NCBI GenBank assembly: GCA_943371245.1
Contig: CALRTY020000017.1
Coordinates: 11,724-75,723 of the forward strand
Source: UBA5018 sp947463165
GTDB lineage: Bacteria; Cyanobacteriota; Cyanobacteriia; PCC-6307; Cyanobiaceae
DNA length: 64,000 nt
Direction of reading: 5' to 3'
Part shown: positions 58,374 to 64,000 of the stretch, piece after piece
Layout: each line of letters begins with the position of its first letter
Position numbering within the stretch: the stretch's first letter is position 1
Position numbers and translations under genes: made by a program
Notes under the pieces: model-generated
Told to the model about the DNA's origin: nothing
The model's input: only the letters and a program-made list of their open reading frames with translations
Database searches by the model: none

Positions 58374-61007
58374 ATGGCCCCCTCGGAGAACCCCACATCC
58401 AGCCCCAGCCGGCCCCGCCACCGCGATGGCTGGCTGCTGGCCGGCATCTGGCTCGGCAGCCTGGTGCTGGATCTGATCTGGCTGCAGGGCCACCAACTGC
58501 CCCCCGCCTGGGACCAGGGGGACCACCTCAGTCGCGCCCTGAACATCTGGCAGGTGCTGCGCCAACCCCAGCCGCTGGCTGGCGACTGGTGGCATCAGCT
58601 CTGGGCCCAGGCCCCCAGCTACCGCGGCCCGCTCACCTACCTGGTGACGGCGCCCCTGTTCAGCCTGCTGGGGCCCAGCTACGCCAGCGCCATCCTCAGC
58701 AACAGCCTGTTCAACGGCCTGCTGCTGGTGAGCGTTTACGGCCAGGGCCGGCTGTTGGGCAGCCGCCAGGCCGGCCTGTGGGCCGCCTGGTTCTGCGCCG
58801 TGGCGCCGGCCCTGCTCAACCAGCGCAGCGACTATCTAATTGATTTCAGCCTCACCGCCGTGCTGGCGGCCTGCTGGACCCTGCTCAGCTGGCGGCACCT
58901 GGGTGTGGGTGCAAGCCCCACACCGGACCGCAGCTGGCGGCGACCCTGGCTGGCCAGCGGCGGCTGCGGCCTGGCCCTGGGGGCGCTGCTGCTCACCCGT
59001 CCCACCGGCCTGCTGCTGCTCTGGCTGCCCCTGGCGGCCCTGGCTGTGCGGGCGGCCCAGCAGCAGCTGCGGGGCCGCTGGTGGCTGGCCGCCCAGGGCC
59101 TGCTGGCCGCCTGGCTGGCCTGGCTGGTGGCCGGCGGCTGGATCGGCCAGAACTGGCTCACGATTGTGAGCACGGTGAACAATGCCCGCCGCTGGGGGGT
59201 GCTCTACCAGGAGGGGCTGGAGCCCACCAGCCTGGCCGGCTGGCTCTACTACCCCAAGCTGCTGCCCGCCATGGCCGGCGCCAGCATGGTGGGCCTGGTG
59301 CTGGCCGGCTGGCTGCTGGATCGCTGGCTGCAGGGCGGTTTACCGCGAAACAGCTGGCACCGCCGCCAGGGGGCCCGGCCGCCGGCCAACGCTGCAGGGC
59401 GCTGGCGCCTGGCCTGGTGGCTGAGCTTCCCCCTGGGGGGCCTGCTGCTGGCCAGCCTGATGAGCACCAAAGACTTCCGCTTCGTGCTGCCGCTGCTGCC
59501 CCAGCTGCTGCTGCTGCTGGCCTGGCTGGTGAGCGCCGTTGGCGCCAGCAGCGGTGCCAGGAACGGATCCAGTAGTAGAGCCAGCAGCGGTTCGGGCCCC
59601 TGGCGGCGCTACTGGCGGGGGGCGATCGCGCTGGTGGGCATCAGCGGGCTGTTGGCCTGTCAGTTCGGCATCGGCGCAAACCTCACCGCCTTTGCGAGCC
59701 ATGCCCCCCAGCGCGGCCAGCCATTCCCCCAGAGGGAACAGCCATCTCCCCAAGGGAAACAGCCATCTCCCCAAGGGAAACAGCCATGGCCGCTGGAGGA
59801 AATCGTGGCCACGATTCGCCGCCAGAGCCCCCAACAGCTCTCCACCCTGGCGGTGCTGCCAGACAGCGAATTTCTCAACGCCTTCAACCTGGAGGCGGAG
59901 GGCCGCCGGCAACAATTCCGGGTGGCCGCCCGCCAGACGCTGGCGCCGCTGGAGCACCTGGAAGAAGACCTGGCCGGCTTCGACTGGTTTCTGCTCAAGG
60001 GCGGCGACCAGGGGGTGATGAGCGACGAGCGCCAGGCCAAGCTCAGCCAACTGGTGAAGCGCTCGCCCGCATTCATCGCCGCAGGCCGCTGGGCCCTGCC
60101 CGATGGCAGCGGCGCCGAGCTGTACCGGCGGCGCCAAATGAGCCTGGCGGTGGCGCCGGCCCCCTGTGCCGCCGGAGGGCAGCCGCTGCTGGAGCTGCTC
60201 GACCAGGGGGGCGGCGCTGGCGGCGATGGGGTGCTTGTGACCCGGCTGGTGGCGCCGGCTCGGCTGCTGCGGGGATCGAGATTGCTGATCGACGGCCACG
60301 ATCGGGGCATCGGCCAGGGCCTGCTGCGCCCCGACCAGCCCAGCGGCTGCCTGGCAATCAGCGAGCGGCTGGCCAGCAAAGAGCCCCTGCCGGCCCAATT
60401 CCAGGCCAGCCTGCTGCTGGCCAGTGGCCAGCGGCTTCCCCTCCAATCCCGGCTGATCAAATTCACACCCGCCACCAGGCAAGCCACAGCTAGGGGGCCA
60501 AACCCAGGAGCCACCAGCCCGGCAGCCCCCAACCCTGCTGAGGGGCCGGCGATGCCCAACCGCATCGATCAACTGCTGGAGCTGGGCCAGCTACTTAGGC
60601 AGGGCCAGCTGGATGAACTGTTCGCCCGGGTGGGCCGCATCAACCAACAGGACCCCGAGCAGGTGTATCTGGTGGATGGCGAGGCGATTTTGCAGGCCCG
60701 GCTGCGGCGGGATCCCGCCAACCTCGATCTGCTCTACCCCCTGGCGCTAGCCCAGGCCCTGCAGCGCCAGGCCGCCGCCGCCGCCTTGAGCCTCAGCCGC
60801 ATCGTCCAACTCGATCCCGCCAATGCCAACGCCCAGCTGGGCCTGGGCTTCGTACAGCTCTACCGTTTCAAGCCCTGGGCGGCGCAACCAGCGCTCGACC
60901 AAGCTGCCCAACTGGCACCTGCCAATGGCACCCTGCACACCCTGCGAGCTGTGGCAGCTGTGATGCGGCTCAACCTGGCCGAGGCCCACTCTTTGATCAA
61001 GCGATGA
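58374..61007 (+). CDS. Family 39-like membrane glycosyltransferase with C-terminal TPR
   Basis: An 877-residue protein. Residues 20-450 are a membrane domain with WDQGDHLSRALNIWQVL (catalytic-type aspartate loop), PTGLLLLWLPLAAL and FRFVLPLLPQLLLLL. A linker with PSPQGKQPSPQGKQPWP comes from a 24-base tandem repeat. The lumenal/periplasmic part follows and TPR units close the chain (AAALSLSRIVQLDPANANAQLGLGFVQLYRFKPW). The stop overlaps the next start by four bases. Confidence 0.78.
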   Translation: MAPSENPTSSPSRPRHRDGWLLAGIWLGSLVLDLIWLQGHQLPPAWDQGDHLSRALNIWQVLRQPQPLAGDWWHQLWAQAPSYRGPLTYLVTAPLFSLLGPSYASAILSNSLFNGLLLVSVYGQGRLLGSRQAGLWAAWFCAVAPALLNQRSDYLIDFSLTAVLAACWTLLSWRHLGVGASPTPDRSWRRPWLASGGCGLALGALLLTRPTGLLLLWLPLAALAVRAAQQQLRGRWWLAAQGLLAAWLAWLVAGGWIGQNWLTIVSTVNNARRWGVLYQEGLEPTSLAGWLYYPKLLPAMAGASMVGLVLAGWLLDRWLQGGLPRNSWHRRQGARPPANAAGRWRLAWWLSFPLGGLLLASLMSTKDFRFVLPLLPQLLLLLAWLVSAVGASSGARNGSSSRASSGSGPWRRYWRGAIALVGISGLLACQFGIGANLTAFASHAPQRGQPFPQREQPSPQGKQPSPQGKQPWPLEEIVATIRRQSPQQLSTLAVLPDSEFLNAFNLEAEGRRQQFRVAARQTLAPLEHLEEDLAGFDWFLLKGGDQGVMSDERQAKLSQLVKRSPAFIAAGRWALPDGSGAELYRRRQMSLAVAPAPCAAGGQPLLELLDQGGGAGGDGVLVTRLVAPARLLRGSRLLIDGHDRGIGQGLLRPDQPSGCLAISERLASKEPLPAQFQASLLLASGQRLPLQSRLIKFTPATRQATARGPNPGATSPAAPNPAEGPAMPNRIDQLLELGQLLRQGQLDELFARVGRINQQDPEQVYLVDGEAILQARLRRDPANLDLLYPLALAQALQRQAAAAALSLSRIVQLDPANANAQLGLGFVQLYRFKPWAAQPALDQAAQLAPANGTLHTLRAVAAVMRLNLAEAHSLIKR

Positions 61008-62398
61008 CCCAATCGGCCAGCCAACTGCGCTTCCGCCAGCGCAACCGGGTGTACTACGACGACCTGGCGCGCCTGCACCGGTTGCTGGTGGCCGAGGGTC
61101 TGCGCGTGCTGGAGATCGGCAGCGGCCTCGGCGACCTGCTGGCCAGCGTGCATCCCGGCCATGGGGTGGGGGTGGAGCTGGATCCACAGGTGGCGGAAGC
61201 CGCCCGCCAGCGCCATCCGCAGCTGCGCATAGTCTGCGCCGACGCCGAGACGATCAGCCCGGCCTCGATCGGGGAGAGCGAGCCCTTCGATGTAATCCTG
61301 CTCACCAACACCCTCAACACCCTGCAGGACGTGCAGGGGGTGCTGGAGCGGCTGGAGGCCTTTTGTCATCCGCGCACGCGGCTGGTGGTGAGTTTTCACA
61401 ACTGGTTGTGGCAACCGCTGCTCAAGGCCGCCGAGGGCATCGGCCAGCGCCAGCCCCAGCCGCCGGAGAGCTGGCTCACCCCCCGGGACGTAACCAACCT
61501 GCTGGATCTGGCCGGCTGGGAGGTGCTCAAGGGGGGGCACCGCTGTCTGCTGCCGCGCTCGATTCCCCTGCTCACCCCCCTGGCCAACCGCTGGCTCAGC
61601 CAGTTGCCGGGGCTCGAACAGTTGGGGCTCACCCACTGGCTGGTGGCCCGGCCGGCGCAGCAGCGGCAGCGCCAGCCCAGCGTCAGCGTTGTGATCCCGG
61701 CCCGCAACGAAGCCGGCAACATCGCCGCGGCGATCGAGCGACTGCCGCCCCTAGGCCGCAGCACCGAGGTGATCTTCGTGGAGGGCCATTCCAGCGATGA
61801 CACCTGGGCCCGAATTGAACAGGTTTGCGCCAACTACTCGGGGCCGTTGCAGCTGAAGCGGTTGCGCCAGAGCGGCAAGGGCAAGGCCGATGCGGTGTGG
61901 CTGGGCTTCGAGCAGGCCAGCGGCGAGATCCTGATCATCCTCGACGCCGATCTAACGGTGCGACCGGAGGATTTACCCCGCTTTGTGCAGGCGATGGCGG
62001 AGGGGCGCGGCGAATTCGTCAATGGCTGCCGCCTGGTGTACCCCCGCAGCCATGCCGCCATGCCGCCGCTGAACACGGCCGCCAACCGCTTTTTTGCGGC
62101 GGCGTTTTCCTGGCTACTGCGCCAGCGGCTCAAGGACACCCTCTGCGGCACCAAGGTGATCTGGAAAGCCGACTACGAGCAGCTAAAGGCGGGGCGCCGC
62201 TACTTCGGCGATTTCGATCCCTTTGGCGATTTCGATCTGCTGTTTGGCGCCAGCAAACTGAATCTCAAAATTGTGGAAGTGCCGGTGCGCTATCAGGAAC
62301 GCAGCTATGGCAATTCCAACATCGCCCATGTGAAGGAAGGCCTGATCCTGGCCCAGATGTGCCTCTACGCCGCCCGCAAGCTGCGGTTTATTCCTTGA
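61004..62398 (+). CDS. Fused SAM methyltransferase and family 2 glycosyltransferase
   Basis: A 464-residue protein. Residues 1-215 form a class I methyltransferase (LRVLEIGSGLGDLLASVHPGHGVGVELD, FDVILLTNTLNTLQDVQGVLERL). Residues 225-464 form a DPM1-like GT2 (VSVVIPARNEAGNIAAAIERL, EVIFVEGHSSDDTW, ILIILDADLTVRPEDLPRFV, CGTKVIWKADY). The GT2 half would charge a polyprenyl phosphate used by the GT39-type proteins upstream; that link is inferred from the operon. Confidence 0.85.
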   Translation: MTQSASQLRFRQRNRVYYDDLARLHRLLVAEGLRVLEIGSGLGDLLASVHPGHGVGVELDPQVAEAARQRHPQLRIVCADAETISPASIGESEPFDVILLTNTLNTLQDVQGVLERLEAFCHPRTRLVVSFHNWLWQPLLKAAEGIGQRQPQPPESWLTPRDVTNLLDLAGWEVLKGGHRCLLPRSIPLLTPLANRWLSQLPGLEQLGLTHWLVARPAQQRQRQPSVSVVIPARNEAGNIAAAIERLPPLGRSTEVIFVEGHSSDDTWARIEQVCANYSGPLQLKRLRQSGKGKADAVWLGFEQASGEILIILDADLTVRPEDLPRFVQAMAEGRGEFVNGCRLVYPRSHAAMPPLNTAANRFFAAAFSWLLRQRLKDTLCGTKVIWKADYEQLKAGRRYFGDFDPFGDFDLLFGASKLNLKIVEVPVRYQERSYGNSNIAHVKEGLILAQMCLYAARKLRFIP

Positions 62399-62408
62399 GG
62401 GCGAAAGC

Positions 62409-63362
62409 ATGAGCAAGTGGCTGCTGGCCCTGGTGGCCGCCCTGGCCATCTACCTGGGCCTCGGGTTGGCCTTTGGCCTCCACGAGCTCGGCACCAGCCT
62501 CAGCCGCCTGCCCGCCTGGTGGTGGCTGTTGGCGGTAACCGTGGCCCTGGGGAGCCACCTGCTGCTGTTTCAGCGCTGGCAGTTCTACCTGCGGCAACTG
62601 GGCTGTGCCCTGCCCTGGCCGGCCAGTGCCGGCATCTATGGGGCCGGCCTGGCCCTGATCGCCGCCCCCGGCCGCAGCGGGGAAGCCCTGCGGGGCCTCT
62701 GGCTGCAGCGCCGCCACGGCTTTGCCCTGCAGGTGGGAGTTGGCATCACCATGGCCGAACGACTCACCGACTTGGCCAGCGCCCTGCTGGTGCTGAGCTG
62801 GGGCCTGGGCCAGCGGGTAGGGGTGGCGGTGCTGGTGGGCCTGACGGTGCTGGGAGCCGGCGGCTGGCTGCTCACCCATCCACTGCTGCTGACCAAGCTG
62901 GAACGCCGCCTGGAGCGGCTGACCCTGCAGCGGCGCTGGCATGGGCTGATCCGCTTGCTGCGGGAGGTGCTGCTATCGATGGGGCGGATGCGCCAACTGA
63001 TGAAACCCTTGCCCCTGCTGGTGGGCACCCTGCTGGCGGCTGGGGCCTGGCTGGGGGAAGCAACCCTGTTGATGGGGCTCTATGGCGCCCTGGGCTCACC
63101 GCTGGCCCTGGAGCAAACCGCCGTGGTGCGCACCGCCACGGGCCTGGGCGGCGTGCTGTCGCTGCTGCCCGCTGGCCTGGGAACCAGTGAAGCCACCGCC
63201 ATCGGCCTGGCCATGGCCTACGGCGCCCAGCGCTCCCAGGCCCTGGCCGCCACCTTGATCCTGCGCATCGCCACCCTGGCCATCCCCTGCGCCCTGGGCA
63301 CCTGGGCACTGCTAATGCAGCCCGATCTGAGCCGATCCTCATCGCCAAAGCGAAGCGAATAA
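62409..63362 (+). CDS. Lysylphosphatidylglycerol synthase TM-region / UPF0104-like protein
   Basis: A 317-residue protein with about eight helices: GAGLALIAAPGRSGEALRGLWLQRRHG, MAERLTDLASALLVLSWG and GGVLSLLPAGLGTSEATAIGLAMAYG are the conserved blocks of the flippase-like domain family (PF03706). In this operon it may move a lipid-linked intermediate. Starts 10 bases after the fused enzyme gene. Confidence 0.85.
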   Translation: MSKWLLALVAALAIYLGLGLAFGLHELGTSLSRLPAWWWLLAVTVALGSHLLLFQRWQFYLRQLGCALPWPASAGIYGAGLALIAAPGRSGEALRGLWLQRRHGFALQVGVGITMAERLTDLASALLVLSWGLGQRVGVAVLVGLTVLGAGGWLLTHPLLLTKLERRLERLTLQRRWHGLIRLLREVLLSMGRMRQLMKPLPLLVGTLLAAGAWLGEATLLMGLYGALGSPLALEQTAVVRTATGLGGVLSLLPAGLGTSEATAIGLAMAYGAQRSQALAATLILRIATLAIPCALGTWALLMQPDLSRSSSPKRSE

Positions 63363-63406
63363 AGGGCACCGGTAATCCAAAGGGCACCAATAATTCAAAA
63401 ACGATG

Positions 63407-63457
63407 CCCCCGTAAATCCAGAAATCGCTTGACGCGTTATCTGGATTTACGGGGGCT
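63407..63457. repeat. Perfect 17-bp inverted repeat
   Basis: GCCCCCGTAAATCCAGA and TCTGGATTTACGGGGGC around a 17-base loop. No T-run follows directly, but on the minus strand CATCGTTTTTG follows. Lies between the convergent 62409 operon and psbD, so a bidirectional terminator is likely. Confidence 0.75.
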
Positions 63458-63511
63458 CTCGCCGGGTCCGCTTTTAGCGCGGAACCGAATGATCAGGAAT
63501 CAGGCGCCGAA

Positions 63512-63565
63512 TCAGCCGGCGTTCTCCACGATCAGCAGACCCTTGCTGAAATAACTGGAACTCAC
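63512..63565 (-). CDS. Possible 17-codon peptide with strong ribosome-binding site
   Basis: GTG start at 63565 preceded, five bases upstream, by GGAGGAGG; the peptide reads MSSSYFSKGLLIVENAG. No similarity is recognised. The Shine-Dalgarno match is unusually good for a picocyanobacterium, which is the only reason to list it. Confidence 0.3.
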   Translation of the reverse strand: MSSSYFSKGLLIVENAG

Positions 63566-63704
63566 GGGCACCTCCTCCTGGGGGGATAACGCCAGCCGGC
63601 GACGCCTGCGGCCACCGAACCGAAGCCCGAGTGCCACGTCACTGCTGACAGGACCAGATCAGTGTAGCCAACTTTTCTGCCGCAAGCGATCAGGCGGCTG
63701 GGGC

Positions 63705-63742
63705 AAAACAACAAAAACTCCCCCGCCGTAAGGCAAGGGGAG
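63705..63742 (-). terminator. Rho-independent terminator of psbD
   Basis: On the minus strand CTCCCCTTGCC, loop, GGCGGGGGAG and TTTTTGTTGTTTT. It begins 67 bases past the psbD stop. Confidence 0.8.
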
Positions 63743-63808
63743 CAGATAGATCCAGATAGATCGAGATAGATCAGCTAACTTTACCTGGCTGAAAAGCCAA
63801 GATTGAGA

Positions 63809-64000
63809 TCAAAGAGCGTTGCCGCGGGGCAGCACTTCCTCAGGGAAGACGAAGTTTTCGTGGGGCTGGTCTGCAGGTGCCATCCAGGCACGCAGACCTT
63901 CATTCAGAAGAATGTTCTTGGTGTAGAAGGTCTCGAACTCAGGATCTTCAGCGGCGCGAATTTCCTGGGAAACGAAGTCGTAAGCCCGCAGGTTCAAAGC
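63809..64000 (-). CDS. psbD: Photosystem II D2 protein, C-terminal part (cut by window edge)
   Basis: The 62 readable residues ([20 protein letters not shown] to [16 protein letters not shown]) are the D2 C-terminus. D2 is a reaction-centre subunit of photosystem II. No psbC start overlaps the end, and a terminator follows, so this is likely the stand-alone psbD copy rather than the psbDC operon. The frame continues beyond base 64000. Confidence 0.95.

Noticed and set aside
1..64000. tRNA genes as integration site for the island
   Set aside because: I looked for T-loop and acceptor-stem patterns, especially near both island edges, and found none; the flanking repeats are GH3/GT2 junction sequence instead.

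Overview
The window is a high-GC picocyanobacterial chromosome segment, Cyanobium/Vulcanococcus/Synechococcus-like. The support is a set of cyanobacterial genes: psbD (partial, right edge), petL, ndhO, a CRR7 homologue, zeta-carotene desaturase, a DUF751/Ycf33 gene, a tandem PTPS-domain protein, an SLH-OprB porin, and VKOR next to rimO. The core genes are tightly packed, with many stop/start overlaps and several convergent overlaps.

Layout. Positions 1-14100 are core: VKOR (partial), rimO, an MFS carrier, petL, a B12-type radical SAM protein, DUF4346, a GNAT protein, a RibD-C reductase, tandem PTPS, aroK, CRR7, DUF6816, GST, DUF751, rbfA and a GH3 glycosidase. Positions 14100-43470 are an accessory island of lower and patchy GC. 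Positions 43473-64000 return to core: GT2-TPR, hemD, a lipoprotein, SRPBCC, zds, an IscA-type protein, TPR, a lipid-A-disaccharide synthase-like protein, an epimerase, a cation/proton antiporter, ndhO, DnaJ, a porin, a four-gene glycan/lipid operon and psbD.

The island is best read as a chromosomal integron complex. A full-length integron integrase gene (30526-31500, minus strand) carries the extra helix typical of IntI. At least ten attC-like palindromes lie on both sides of it. Most cassette genes are on the minus strand and many end with a stop codon inside the R' box of an attC, so the array reads leftwards, in the same direction as intI. A palindromic attI candidate therefore lies just past the 3' end of intI (30496-30514), an inverted layout compared with class 1 integrons. 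Two more intI 3' ends with the same attI-proximal block occur at 31605-31835 and 42645-43087. This suggests repeated or rearranged integron units.

The cargo is mainly conflict genes. There are about eleven toxin-antitoxin modules or remnants, and eight of the toxins are broken by nonsense codons, frameshifts or truncation while several antitoxins remain intact. Other cargo includes a TIR-plus-P-loop-ATPase fusion (15101-17455), a two-gene cassette with a HEPN protein of the TIGR02391 type, another RX4H (HEPN-like) protein, a glycine-rich membrane/coiled-coil gene pair beside an attI remnant, a membrane HEAWH protein and a gammaproteobacterial-type flavodoxin as first cassette. A stress and storage block (amylo-alpha-1,6-glucosidase, GT4, two CsbD proteins, DUF1328, DUF421) sits between integron parts. 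The GH3 3' end and the start of the following GT2-TPR gene are present as diverged copies at both island edges, marking the insertion point.

Many core proteins also carry in-frame minisatellite repeats in linkers. All calls were made by reading the sequence; no database search was run.
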